Source of the DNA: Leptolinea sp. UBA5203
GTDB lineage: Bacteria > Chloroflexota > Anaerolineae > Anaerolineales > Anaerolineaceae
Assembly (NCBI GenBank): GCA_002412765.1
Contig: DHVR01000002.1
Coordinates: 11,125-75,124 of the forward strand
Length of the DNA: 64,000 nt
Direction: 5' to 3'
Part shown: positions 53,222-62,040 of the stretch, piece by piece
How positions within the stretch are numbered: the stretch's first letter is position 1
Layout: every line of letters starts with the position of its first letter
Made by a program: the position numbers and the translations under genes
The notes under the pieces: generated by a model
What the model was told of the DNA's origin: nothing
Seen by the model: the letters and a program-made list of their open reading frames with translations, nothing else
Database searches by the model: none

Positions 53222-53923
53222 TCAATCAGAAATTGCGGCAGTGATGTCGCGATTTTTGTTTAAGCTTATTGCTTGGCGAAGATCTTGCATGCCGGTCAGA
53301 ATTCCCTTGGGATGGCCAAAAATAGCTGTGGCAGCCACAAACACATTAGCGCCGGCAAGATGTGCTTCGGGTAAGGTTTGGGGATTAATTCCGCCGTCAA
53401 CCTGAAGATCAATAGCCGGATTGAATTTCTCGATCATCCTGCGCACGGTTTTTACTTTCGATAGCATCTCCGGCATGAAAGTTTGGCCGGAAAATCCCGG
53501 GTTGACAGTCATGATCAGAATGAGATCAACAAAGGGTAAAACGCTCTCAATAGCTGAAGCGGGGGTACTCGGATTTAACACTACACCTGGATGAACCCCT
53601 GCATCCCGGATAACTTGAAGTGTTCTGACTAGATTGGGGTTGTTTTCAATGTGCAGGCTGAGCCGGGATGCGCCGGCTTCCATGAAAGATTGCACGTGAT
53701 TTTCCGGGTTGCATATCATTAAGTGAACGTCCAGGGGCATGGATGTGATGCGTCGACATGTCTGAACTATGAAGGGCCCCATAGATATATTCGGTACAAA
53801 AAGCCCGTCCATGACATCAATATGCAGCCAATCACAGCCAGCCTGTTCGATTTGCGTGATTTGATCAGCCAGCTTGGCAAAATCCGCGGATAAAATGGAG
53901 GCGGAAATTTTTGTTGAATTCAT
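53222..53923 (-). CDS. rpe: Ribulose-phosphate 3-epimerase
   Basis: A 233-residue TIM-barrel enzyme of the pentose phosphate pathway. It shows ISASILSADFAKL with the catalytic Ser/Asp, WLHIDVMDGLFVPNISMGP with metal His-Asp-Met, VHLMICNPENH, MTVNPGFSGQTF and VDGGINPQTL near residue 175. The ATG at 53923 has AGGA eight bases upstream. It is the end of a short run with the kinase gene upstream (23-base gap), a pairing seen elsewhere with prpC/pknB clusters in Gram-positive bacteria. Confidence 0.95.
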   Translation of the reverse strand: MNSTKISASILSADFAKLADQITQIEQAGCDWLHIDVMDGLFVPNISMGPFIVQTCRRITSMPLDVHLMICNPENHVQSFMEAGASRLSLHIENNPNLVRTLQVIRDAGVHPGVVLNPSTPASAIESVLPFVDLILIMTVNPGFSGQTFMPEMLSKVKTVRRMIEKFNPAIDLQVDGGINPQTLPEAHLAGANVFVAATAIFGHPKGILTGMQDLRQAISLNKNRDITAAISD

Positions 53924-53945
53924 GCATTGCATCCTGTAGTAGATT

Positions 53946-55127
53946 TTAGAATACGGTTTTAATTCGTAGCCAGATAAATAACCAGAAAGGGATTAACCCA
54001 CCCGTAAGCAGGAGCGCAAACAAACCCAGCAGGATGGTCAGCCAATCAATGGGTGGAGAGGGTTGATCCTCATTCTCTGCTGATATTAACCCCCCAAAGG
54101 CTGAATCGATCCTGTTTTTTGCGCCAAAATTGGAATTTCTTGGAGCAACCCACTTTTCGGCTTGTGGAACAACCGGCGGGGAAGGTTTTATTATCTCGGG
54201 TTTCTGATTTGGGAAGGCATTTGGAGTAGGCGTGTCGGACAATGTTTGAGCCGGGATAGATGGGTAGCCTGCCGATGCAGCGACGGTCTCTTTTTCAAGC
54301 AATGCGGTTAAAATTCTAGCAAGTTGGTCAGCAGTGCGATACCGTGCCGAAGGTTCTTTGGCGAGCACTTTTAAAACAATTAGATCCAATTCAATGGGAA
54401 TCGCCGAATTGTATGCCCTGGGATGAGGAGGCGTGTCCTCGCGATGCATGCGGGCTAGTTCAGATGAATCCGTACTGATAAAGGGTAATTTACCGGTGAG
54501 TAATTCAAACAGGATCACCCCCAGGGCATAGACATCGGAAGCCATGGTGGGAGGGTAGCCAGCTGCTTGTTCGGGAGAGAAGTATTGGGGAGAGCCCCAA
54601 ACCACCTGGTGTCTCTCATCGGGAGAGATGGTGGAGAGAGCACGGGCAATGCCAAAATCGGTGATCTTAACCCGTCCGGATTCCGTCACCAGGATATTCT
54701 GAGGTTTTAAGTCGCAATGGATGATTCCAGCGCGATGCGCATAGCCAATACTGGAGGCGGATTGGATGAGATAAGGCAGTGCCTGGAGGATGGACATGGG
54801 GCTTTGCTGCTTGATGATGGTTTTTAGGGTTGTGCCATGCACGTATTCCATGACCATAAACAAGCGATCTTGATCAATACCAAAATCGTAAACGGTTACG
54901 ATATTTTTATGGGATAAATTGGCAGCAGATTTGGCTTCTGTTCGGAATTGTTCGACAAAATTATAGTCTTTGGATAATTCAAGCTTGAGGATTTTTATGG
55001 CTACCGTGCGTTCCAACAGGGTATCAAAGCCCTTATAAACAATAGCCATTCCACCGGCACCGATTGCTTGCTGGAGTTGATATCGATTATTCAGCCAAAT
55101 TGTTGAATCTTGCATAGTTTGCGTCAT
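53946..55127 (-). CDS. Ser/Thr protein kinase with one C-terminal membrane helix
   Basis: A 393-residue eukaryote-type (PKN2) kinase. Glycine loop GAGGMAIVYKG at residues about 19-29, the ATP-binding Lys in VAIKILK, the catalytic loop HCDLKPQN near 139 (Cys instead of Arg, so an HCD rather than HRD loop), DFGIARAL near 158, and SPEQAAGYPPTMASDVYALGV as the APE region. A Pro/Ser-rich linker leads to a helix at about 368-388 that spans the membrane and leaves almost nothing outside. The start is 11 bases after a TATAAT box, so its leader is very short. Divergent from the SH3 gene. Confidence 0.92.
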   Translation of the reverse strand: MTQTMQDSTIWLNNRYQLQQAIGAGGMAIVYKGFDTLLERTVAIKILKLELSKDYNFVEQFRTEAKSAANLSHKNIVTVYDFGIDQDRLFMVMEYVHGTTLKTIIKQQSPMSILQALPYLIQSASSIGYAHRAGIIHCDLKPQNILVTESGRVKITDFGIARALSTISPDERHQVVWGSPQYFSPEQAAGYPPTMASDVYALGVILFELLTGKLPFISTDSSELARMHREDTPPHPRAYNSAIPIELDLIVLKVLAKEPSARYRTADQLARILTALLEKETVAASAGYPSIPAQTLSDTPTPNAFPNQKPEIIKPSPPVVPQAEKWVAPRNSNFGAKNRIDSAFGGLISAENEDQPSPPIDWLTILLGLFALLLTGGLIPFWLFIWLRIKTVF

Positions 55128-55231
55128 ATGTTGGTATGATTATAACATACGGATTTCATCAATTTAAAATTAAAAATCGATCCTTGTTTTCCATTATAAT
55201 AGGAAAGAAAACTTTAGAAGTTAGGACAATT

Positions 55232-55702
55232 GTGAACCCTGATATGCAGCACACTGGAAATCGTCGAAAAGTATTACTTGGCAGCATTCTGATTTCAATT
55301 GGCCTATGTTTGGGTATTGGATTCACTTTTACCTTACTTGGTTCAGCAGGCAGGGGGGATGACGGAGAAAAACCTGCCAAGCTTGGTCTTGTTCCATATA
55401 TCGCTCCAACCAGCACATTAGCGATTACAGAAACACCATTGCTCCCAACCGCGGAGAATATCGATGGAATTCAAGTAGGATCGGTTGTTCAAATCTTCGG
55501 GACGGAAGGTGCCGGTTTAAAACTGCGCAGCAATGCAAGTGTTTCGGCAGGACAGGTATTTGTTGCGCTGGATTCCGAAGTTTACGAAGTTACCGGCGGG
55601 CCGGTTATGGCTGATGGTTATATCTGGTGGCAATTAGCTTCACCATACGATGAGCTGCGCAGCGGTTGGGCTGTTTCACAATATTTGGTCACCATTCAAT
55701 GA
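55232..55702 (+). CDS. SH3-domain exported protein
   Basis: A 156-residue protein with an N-terminal membrane or signal segment (about residues 14-36), a Thr/Pro linker, and a bacterial SH3 domain at about 80-150 (VQIFGTEGAGLKLRSNASV, then WWQLASPYDELRSGW, with typical spacing). Such domains often bind wall peptides. I start at GTG 55232 because AGGA lies five bases upstream; the open frame to 55136 lacks a site. It is divergent from the kinase and may head the signalling gene run. Confidence 0.78.
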   Translation: MNPDMQHTGNRRKVLLGSILISIGLCLGIGFTFTLLGSAGRGDDGEKPAKLGLVPYIAPTSTLAITETPLLPTAENIDGIQVGSVVQIFGTEGAGLKLRSNASVSAGQVFVALDSEVYEVTGGPVMADGYIWWQLASPYDELRSGWAVSQYLVTIQ

Positions 55703-55726
55703 AAAATCAATAAGTGGAAGGTACCT

Positions 55727-56080
55727 TTGAACCCATTAAAAATTAATGCACAAAAAAAAGAGAACCTGCTAAGGGTTGAGTGGGTAGATGGGCATGTGAG
55801 CTCGTATCCTTTTGTCCTCTTACGCGCAGCCTGTCCTTGTGCAGAATGCCGTGGTGGGCACGACAACATGCATTCTGAGCCTACGCCTGATATGTTTGAG
55901 ATGCAACTGCCAGAGACGCCCGCCATTCACCTGGAGAATTTATCGCTGGTTGGCAGTTATGGCATAAGTATCTTGTGGCAGGACGGACATCAGAATGGTA
56001 TTTATCATTGGCATTATTTAAGATTGTTGTGTCCTTGTGAAACCTGTACGTTAGATAGGGAAAACAAATTGCAAATATAA
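55727..56080 (+). CDS. DUF971 domain protein
   Basis: A 117-residue protein of the DUF971 (gamma-butyrobetaine hydroxylase N-terminal-like) family: a DGHVSSYPFVLLRAACPCAEC start, DGHQNGIYHWHYLRLLCPCETC at the end, and both Cys pairs (CPCAEC and CPCETC), which probably bind zinc or an Fe-S centre. The family is associated with Fe-S cluster proteins and MRP/ApbC. It starts at TTG with GGAAGG five bases upstream. It lies between the SH3 and kinase genes. Confidence 0.85.
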   Translation: MNPLKINAQKKENLLRVEWVDGHVSSYPFVLLRAACPCAECRGGHDNMHSEPTPDMFEMQLPETPAIHLENLSLVGSYGISILWQDGHQNGIYHWHYLRLLCPCETCTLDRENKLQI

Positions 56081-56128
56081 ATTTGCAAGCTTATAATAAA
56101 GCATCGGAAGTTCGGCAAGGAGGGAAGT

Positions 56129-58009
56129 CTGAGTAAGTCTAGCGCTGTTCAAGATAAAGGCGACAAAAAAACCCAGGAAAATCAACTTACCCCTGGAGCA
56201 ATATTAATTGATCGCTATCTGATTCATGATGTCATTGGCGTAGGCGGCATGGGTTCTGTTTACCTTGCCCGAGATTTGCATTTCAAAAATGTAGAGAAAC
56301 TGGTCGCCGTTAAGGAAATGATCAACCAGGCACCAGATCCCTTAATCCGCCAGACGATTGTGGAGAATTTTGAACGGGAAGCCAATATTCTGGTTACCCT
56401 TACCCATCCTTCTATTCCGGATATTTTTGATTATTTTACCCATGAGCAGCGTTCCTACCTGGTATTGGAATATATCCAAGGGCGGGATATGGAAAAAATT
56501 CTCAATGATGCCAAAGGATTTTTACCCGAAGATCAAATCCTTGCCTGGTCTTTGGAATTATGTGATGTACTTGATTATTTGCATAACCATACCCCCGAGC
56601 CGATTATCTTCCGCGATATCAAACCATCCAACATCATGATCAACCAAGCCAATCATTTGATCCTGGTCGATTTTGGTATAGCTAAAGTGTTCCGTGCCGG
56701 GCAAAAAGGGACCATGATTGGAACGGAAGGTTATTCTCCACCAGAACAATATCGGGGAGAATCCTCGCCGCCCGGAGATGTCTACGCTTTTGGGGCAACC
56801 CTTCATCATTTATTGACTTTAATTGATCCGCGCATGGAAACACCCTTCACGTTTTCAGAGCGGCCTATTCGGAAAATTAATCCCAGTGTATCCATTGAAC
56901 TTGAGGCAGTCGTCAATACTGCTTTGCAATATAATCCACAAGATCGCTTCCCTAGCGCCCGGGCGATGAAAGAAGCTCTCATTATGGTGGCCAGAAAGAC
57001 GGGCGCGTTAAATTCCGCTTCACTGCGCAGTGCACCATTCTCCAGTGAGCAGGGAATTAAACCCTTATGGGTTTTTGAATGTGAAGATGAAATTCGTGGG
57101 ACGCCTATATATGATCGGGGTGTAGTTTATATTGGAGCTTATGACCATAATATTTATGCCGTGGATGCCAGCAATGGCAGCTTTTTATGGAAATATCCGA
57201 CCGATGGCGGCATTGTTGGCAGGCCTTTGTTATTTGATGGCATGGTTTACATCGGTTCTGAGGATGGGAATTTATATGCCATTTCTGCCAGAACCGGTAA
57301 GTTAACCTGGAAATATGCCACAAAGTCACCAATCCGCAGTTCGCCGCAATGTACGGAAGGCCATATCCTGATTGGTTCCGATGATGGATTTTTGCATGCC
57401 GTCAACCTGAATACAGCCAACGCGACCTGGAAGTTTGATGCTGGGGATGCAGTACGTTCAACACCATTTTTTACCCGTGAATATATCTATTTAGGTTGTG
57501 AAAGTGGTGAGTTTTTCTGTATGGATTTCCGTGGCCAAATTCGTTGGCGATATCGTTCCAAACGGGCGGTAACCTCTTCCCCTGTGGTAGCGGATGGTTT
57601 AGTTTTCTTTGGTTCAGTGGATTCCTCCTTTTATGCTCTGGATGCGAAATCAGGCTGGTCTATCTGGCGATTTCGTATGGGGAAGGGGTCTGTCTCCAAC
57701 CCCTGCGTATTTGATCATATGGTTTATTTTGGCTCTGCGGATGGAAACATCTATTGTGTGGATACAGCCAATGCGAGAGAAATTTGGCGCTTCCGCACAG
57801 AACATCAAGTCAGTGGTTCGCCAGTGGTCCATAAAGAATCGCTCTATTGCGGCTCTGCAGATGGTTACTTGTATTGTATCGAGTCTAAAACGGGACGATT
57901 AAAGTGGAAATATCTGACCAATGGTCCCATTACCGGGACGCCGGTTATTTCAAACGATGTGATTTATTTTGGATCATTCGACCATAATTTATATGCATTA
58001 TTGGCTTAA
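56129..58009 (+). CDS. Ser/Thr protein kinase with PQQ-type propeller, probable CTG start
   Basis: A 626-residue protein if read from CTG at 56129. The kinase domain spans about residues 30-295: glycine loop GVGGMGSVY, Lys in VAVK, catalytic loop FRDIKPSN (Phe in place of His), DFGIAKVF and SPPEQYRGE. Residues about 310-625 are seven or more PQQ-like blades with the repeat pattern VYIGSxDGNLYAIxxxTGxLxWKY. No membrane helix is seen, so the propeller is cytoplasmic. The first ATG in frame (56249) falls inside the glycine loop and would break it; CTG 56129 has AGGAGG five bases upstream. Likely the head of a five- or six-gene signalling operon. Confidence 0.88.
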   Translation: MSKSSAVQDKGDKKTQENQLTPGAILIDRYLIHDVIGVGGMGSVYLARDLHFKNVEKLVAVKEMINQAPDPLIRQTIVENFEREANILVTLTHPSIPDIFDYFTHEQRSYLVLEYIQGRDMEKILNDAKGFLPEDQILAWSLELCDVLDYLHNHTPEPIIFRDIKPSNIMINQANHLILVDFGIAKVFRAGQKGTMIGTEGYSPPEQYRGESSPPGDVYAFGATLHHLLTLIDPRMETPFTFSERPIRKINPSVSIELEAVVNTALQYNPQDRFPSARAMKEALIMVARKTGALNSASLRSAPFSSEQGIKPLWVFECEDEIRGTPIYDRGVVYIGAYDHNIYAVDASNGSFLWKYPTDGGIVGRPLLFDGMVYIGSEDGNLYAISARTGKLTWKYATKSPIRSSPQCTEGHILIGSDDGFLHAVNLNTANATWKFDAGDAVRSTPFFTREYIYLGCESGEFFCMDFRGQIRWRYRSKRAVTSSPVVADGLVFFGSVDSSFYALDAKSGWSIWRFRMGKGSVSNPCVFDHMVYFGSADGNIYCVDTANAREIWRFRTEHQVSGSPVVHKESLYCGSADGYLYCIESKTGRLKWKYLTNGPITGTPVISNDVIYFGSFDHNLYALLA

Positions 58010-58044
58010 GTCCACAGCCGATAATTGTGAGAGGAAAGACGACA

Positions 58045-58935
58045 GTGTTTCAATTAATGAATAAAATATTTCGTAGAGGTCAGTCCTCATCCATAGAAGT
58101 CAAGACGGTCCCTTTAACGGAAGACCTAAATCACTCCGGCAAAAAGAATGACATGTTTATGCCTCCGCAATTAAGTGTTGGGAGTGCGCAGTCAATTGGT
58201 AAACAACGAGATCATAATGAAGATGCCCTATTCTGTTTGAACATAATGAAATCCGATGAAAAATCCGATACTCCTTTCGGGATTTTCATTGTTGCGGATG
58301 GCATGGGTGGTCATCAACATGGCGAAGTTGCCAGCAGTTCTGCTATGCGGGCAATGTCTGAATATTTGATCAAAAAGATTTACTCCCCTCTAATGGGTAC
58401 ACGACCAGAAGCTTTGGATGAACCTCTACAAGAGATTATGGAATACGGTATCAATGAAGCCCAGCAGGCAGTTTTAAGAAATGCTCCAGGTGGGGGCACA
58501 ACCATCACTGCTGCGATTATCATCGATGAACAACTAACCATTGCTCATGTCGGGGATAGCCGGGCGTATTTGATGACACCTGGCGGACAAATGAAAGCCA
58601 TATCGCAGGATCATTCCCTGGTACAGCGTTTAATCGATTTGGGTCAATTGACAGAGGAAGAAGCCGCAGTGCATCCTCAGCGAAACGTCCTTTATCGTGC
58701 ATTGGGACAGATGGAACCTTTCCATCCGGATGTACGAACCTTTACCTTTCCAAACAATGGTATTTTGTTATTATGCAGCGACGGCCTTTGGGGTGTCGTC
58801 TCTGAAGCTACAATCTTTGATCTCGTGATGCAAAATGAGAATCCAACTACCGCGTGTAGAAAATTAGTGGATGCTGCGAATGATGCTGGTGGCCCAGATA
58901 ATATTAGCGTTATTATCGTCAAGCGAGTTAAGTAA
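58045..58935 (+). CDS. PP2C-type protein phosphatase
   Basis: A 296-residue metal-dependent Ser/Thr phosphatase. Motifs in order: SIGKQRDHNEDAL, VADGMGGH with metal Asp, GGGTTITAAIIIDEQLTIAHVGDSRAYL, LCSDGLWGVV, and GGPDNISVIIVK. The 50 N-terminal residues before the domain are basic and unconserved. The GTG at 58045 has AGAGGA upstream. It probably opposes the kinase encoded 35 bases upstream. Confidence 0.94.
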   Translation: MFQLMNKIFRRGQSSSIEVKTVPLTEDLNHSGKKNDMFMPPQLSVGSAQSIGKQRDHNEDALFCLNIMKSDEKSDTPFGIFIVADGMGGHQHGEVASSSAMRAMSEYLIKKIYSPLMGTRPEALDEPLQEIMEYGINEAQQAVLRNAPGGGTTITAAIIIDEQLTIAHVGDSRAYLMTPGGQMKAISQDHSLVQRLIDLGQLTEEEAAVHPQRNVLYRALGQMEPFHPDVRTFTFPNNGILLLCSDGLWGVVSEATIFDLVMQNENPTTACRKLVDAANDAGGPDNISVIIVKRVK

Positions 58936-58965
58936 TACTAGGTTTGTGTTTATTTGGTACAGGGT

Positions 58966-60429
58966 ATGGGTATTGTAGCGGATTATTACGCTTTATTAAA
59001 TTTGCCGCAGGATGCATCCAACGAAGAGGTTCGGGATGCATATTTTAAGGCTGCAAGAAGGTACCATCCCGATGCAAATCCGGATCCTTTGGTTCGTGAA
59101 AGATTCATCCAAATTCAGCAAGCGTATGAAATTCTTTCTAATCCGCGACAACGCTCAAAATATGATTTGGCACTGGTAGAAAGTTTTATCCTTCCGGATA
59201 TATCCATTGATGTCAAGAATTCAAGATCCATCATACCCAGATTCAATGAAGAGCAGCTTTTTTACTCTTTAATAGAAATTCGCTGTGCATCAAAATTTGA
59301 GGTAACAAAAAGAGCTCCGTTTTTCTTATGCCTGGTGATTGATACATCCACTTCGATGAGCGGAAAACGCCTTGAGATGGTAAAAGCCAATCTCATCAAT
59401 GTCATGGCGGAATTAAACCCGGATGATAAAATTTGCCTGATCTCTTTCAATGATCGAGCCGAAATACTCCTTGAACCGATCCAAAAGTCGGATGTATTAA
59501 ATTTAGATCAGTATGTACATCTTCTATCCCCCAAAGGGGGAACCGAACTTTATCAAGGGCTCTTGAAAGGGTTTCGCACCATTCTTGAAAATGGAAAATC
59601 TTATATTTCCAGACATATCATCCTGATGACAGATGGACATACCTATGGGGATGAGCAGGCTTCCATCGCACTCTCCAAGGAAGCAGAAGATCATGGTGTT
59701 GTGATCAATGCGTTTGGATTTGGAGATGAATGGAATGATAAATTTCTGGACGAGATTACCTCCAATACGGGGGGGAATGCAACCTATGTTCGTCATTCCG
59801 ATGATTTAAAAAAATATCTTGAACAAAAAGTTCAAGTATATGGTAAATTGTATGCAAATAAGATTATTTATCAATTTTATAAAGATCCCGTTGTTGAATT
59901 GAGGTATGCCTTCAGGATTCACCCGGATATTACACCTTTATCCTGTTCGGATGGTTTACATTTTGGTAATTTGCAATATAATGGTAATTTGAAGGTGTTT
60001 CTTGAATATGCGATAAGACCATTGGATAGTGAAAAGAAAAGCCTTAGGATATCCAGTGGACGTCTCAAAATGAACATTGCAAATGTAGAGCAAGAAGCGG
60101 AAATGTTCCTGAAAATTAATCTCGGCGTGTCAGAAAAAAGAGTATCAGAGGCACCACCCGCCTCCATTGTCGATGCAATGTCCAAATTGATGCTCTATCG
60201 AATGCAAGAGAAAGCGAGAGAGGAAATTAAAAACGGTCAAATTTCGGAAGGCACAAAACATTTACAGCATCTGGCGACCCATTTATTATCTCAAGGCAAT
60301 CGAGAGCTTGCACGAGCCGTATTGTTAGAAGCAGACCATATCAACAAAAACAAGAGTTTTAGTGAGGAAGGCGACAAACGAATCAAATATGCCACCCGAT
60401 CCTTGCTACTGCCATCAAGTTTGGAGTAA
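58966..60429 (+). CDS. J-domain / von Willebrand A fusion protein
   Basis: A 487-residue two-domain protein. Residues about 5-70 are a DnaJ J-domain with the HPD tripeptide (RRYHPDANPDP). Residues about 125-310 are a VWA domain with an intact metal site: DTSTSMSG, KGGTEL and MTDGHTYGD. A beta-rich region and a helical end follow. J-domains recruit DnaK and VWA domains bind partner proteins through metal. It lies between the PP2C and FHA genes. The start is uncertain: ATG 58966 is used, TTG 58954 is possible; neither has a good ribosome site. Confidence 0.87.
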   Translation: MGIVADYYALLNLPQDASNEEVRDAYFKAARRYHPDANPDPLVRERFIQIQQAYEILSNPRQRSKYDLALVESFILPDISIDVKNSRSIIPRFNEEQLFYSLIEIRCASKFEVTKRAPFFLCLVIDTSTSMSGKRLEMVKANLINVMAELNPDDKICLISFNDRAEILLEPIQKSDVLNLDQYVHLLSPKGGTELYQGLLKGFRTILENGKSYISRHIILMTDGHTYGDEQASIALSKEAEDHGVVINAFGFGDEWNDKFLDEITSNTGGNATYVRHSDDLKKYLEQKVQVYGKLYANKIIYQFYKDPVVELRYAFRIHPDITPLSCSDGLHFGNLQYNGNLKVFLEYAIRPLDSEKKSLRISSGRLKMNIANVEQEAEMFLKINLGVSEKRVSEAPPASIVDAMSKLMLYRMQEKAREEIKNGQISEGTKHLQHLATHLLSQGNRELARAVLLEADHINKNKSFSEEGDKRIKYATRSLLLPSSLE

Positions 60430-60438
60430 AATAAAATT

Positions 60439-60969
60439 ATGACACTATGTCCCAATTGCCATCATAGAGAAATAGCAGGTGCACTCTTTTGTTCAGAATG
60501 CGGTGCACAATTGGTTTCGGCTTCAGAGCATTATACGACGCAAAATCTACAAAACGGAACCGCTGATATATACGAAGAGATGGATCAACAAGAGCCGCGA
60601 AAAACGGACAAGCCATCTGATCTATTTGTCAGCAGTATCGAAGGTGGAATTTCGTTACAGATGCTAGATACCGGCCAGATTTTGCAATTGGCAGATCGTA
60701 AAGATTTTACACTTGGCCGTATTGCAGAGGGGCAGCCAATTTTGCCGGATGTCGATCTGTCGCAGTATGATGCGTACACCCTGGGTGTATCGCGTCTACA
60801 TGCTGCCTTGAAAATTATTGATCGCAGGGTATTTATCTCCGATCTTGGTTCGTCAAATGGAACCCGTATCAATAATAAAAAGCTGGAATCACAGACAGAT
60901 TTCCCCTTAAAACACGGGGACGTTATTGCACTGGGTAAGTTAAAAATAAAATTACAGCTTCACAAATAG
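60439..60969 (+). CDS. Zinc-ribbon and FHA domain protein
   Basis: A 176-residue protein. The N terminus is a zinc ribbon (CPNCHHREIAGALFCSECG, residues 4-22). Residues about 75-175 form an FHA domain with GRIAEG, SRLHAAL and DLGSSNGTRIN, which binds phosphothreonine peptides. It is the natural reader for phosphorylation by the kinase in the same run. It starts nine bases after the J/VWA gene. Confidence 0.92.
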   Translation: MTLCPNCHHREIAGALFCSECGAQLVSASEHYTTQNLQNGTADIYEEMDQQEPRKTDKPSDLFVSSIEGGISLQMLDTGQILQLADRKDFTLGRIAEGQPILPDVDLSQYDAYTLGVSRLHAALKIIDRRVFISDLGSSNGTRINNKKLESQTDFPLKHGDVIALGKLKIKLQLHK

Positions 60970-60978
60970 CAGGAAGCC

Positions 60979-61218
60979 ATGCCGAAAGTAATCCTACATA
61001 TTAACAACGAAGACCCAGTGATTGGTGACATTGATGAGTTACCTTCAGAACAAGCCAACGTAATCCTCGTAAAGAATCCAACCAAGAAAGATGGAAAAGA
61101 TTTGCATTATCTCGAGCCCAATGTTACGAATGTTATTTGGCCGATGTATCGCATTAATTTTATTGAAGTCCTTTCCACAGATACGGAAGACGAAATCATC
61201 TCTTTTGTCCGCGAATAG
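60979..61218 (+). CDS. Small protein, unknown function
   Basis: A 79-residue acidic protein with a beta-strand pattern and no known motif: PKVILHINNEDPVIGDIDEL, shown as a start of short strands, NPTKKDGKDLHYLEP in the middle, and a hydrophobic IWPMYRINFIEVL stretch near residue 55. The pattern could be a small beta-barrel. It is coded between the FHA protein and the response regulator with nine- and ten-base gaps, so it is a real gene of that operon. Confidence 0.72.
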   Translation: MPKVILHINNEDPVIGDIDELPSEQANVILVKNPTKKDGKDLHYLEPNVTNVIWPMYRINFIEVLSTDTEDEIISFVRE

Positions 61219-61228
61219 GTGAATATAA

Positions 61229-61948
61229 ATGGATGAACAGTTCAAAAATCGAGTCATTCTCGTTGTTGATGATGAAGAACGAATGGCGCGGTTTATTCGT
61301 TTAAATTTAGAGCATGACGGGTTCCAGGTCATCGAAGCCTATAATGGTATGGATGCCATTCAGCAAATTCGGGAGAAAATGCCTGAACTGGTTTTACTGG
61401 ATGTTATGCTGCCGGATATTGATGGCTTTGAAGTCTTGAAAATGGTGCGGGAAGTCAGTGCCATCCCTGTGATTATGCTGACCGCCAAGGGTGAAGAAGA
61501 CGACAGAGTACGCGGCCTTGAATTGGGCGCGGATGACTACATCACCAAACCATTTTCTCCGAGGGAAATGGTAAGCAGGATACGGGCTGTTTTACGCCGC
61601 AATGAGGCTGCTGCAGCTACGGTTCACACCCATGGGCTTATTCAGGTGGACGACCATTTGAAATTGGACTTTAGCCGCCGGGAAGTGTGGGTGGCTGGGG
61701 AATTGGTAAAATTACGTCCAACGGAATACCGTTTGTTGTATCATCTGGTCCAAAATGCGGGTTGGGTGATGACCTATGATCAATTACTCTCCAAAGTCTG
61801 GGGATATGAATACCGGGATGAGCCACACTATGTACGTTTGTACATCAATTACTTGCGCCAGAAACTGGAAGAAGACCCGGCAAATCCGAAATACATTTTA
61901 ACTGAACGTGGGGTTGGATATCGCTTCGTGGATCTTTCACGGGCTTAA
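61229..61948 (+). CDS. OmpR/PhoB family response regulator
   Basis: A 239-residue regulator. The receiver domain (about residues 8-125) has VVDDEE, the phosphorylated Asp in LLDVMLPDIDG near 57, LTAKG and the Lys in TKPFSPREM. The C-terminal winged helix (about 140-235) includes LRPTEYRLLYHLVQNAG and VRLYINYLRQKLEEDP. No sensor kinase is nearby, so the input may come from another histidine kinase or from the Ser/Thr kinase of the run. Confidence 0.93.
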   Translation: MDEQFKNRVILVVDDEERMARFIRLNLEHDGFQVIEAYNGMDAIQQIREKMPELVLLDVMLPDIDGFEVLKMVREVSAIPVIMLTAKGEEDDRVRGLELGADDYITKPFSPREMVSRIRAVLRRNEAAAATVHTHGLIQVDDHLKLDFSRREVWVAGELVKLRPTEYRLLYHLVQNAGWVMTYDQLLSKVWGYEYRDEPHYVRLYINYLRQKLEEDPANPKYILTERGVGYRFVDLSRA

Positions 61949-61970
61949 CAAATTTGTTGATACAAGATTA

Positions 61971-62007
61971 ATAAAACGTTTGTAGAATTTAGATGCAAAC
62001 GTTTTAT
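61971..62007. terminator. Stem-loop after the response regulator
   Basis: Perfect 12-base arms (61971-61982 with 61996-62007) around a 13-base loop. The following T-run is weak, so termination may be partial. Confidence 0.55.
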
Positions 62008-62040
62008 ACTTTAAAGGATCAAGGATGAATGAGGTGTACT

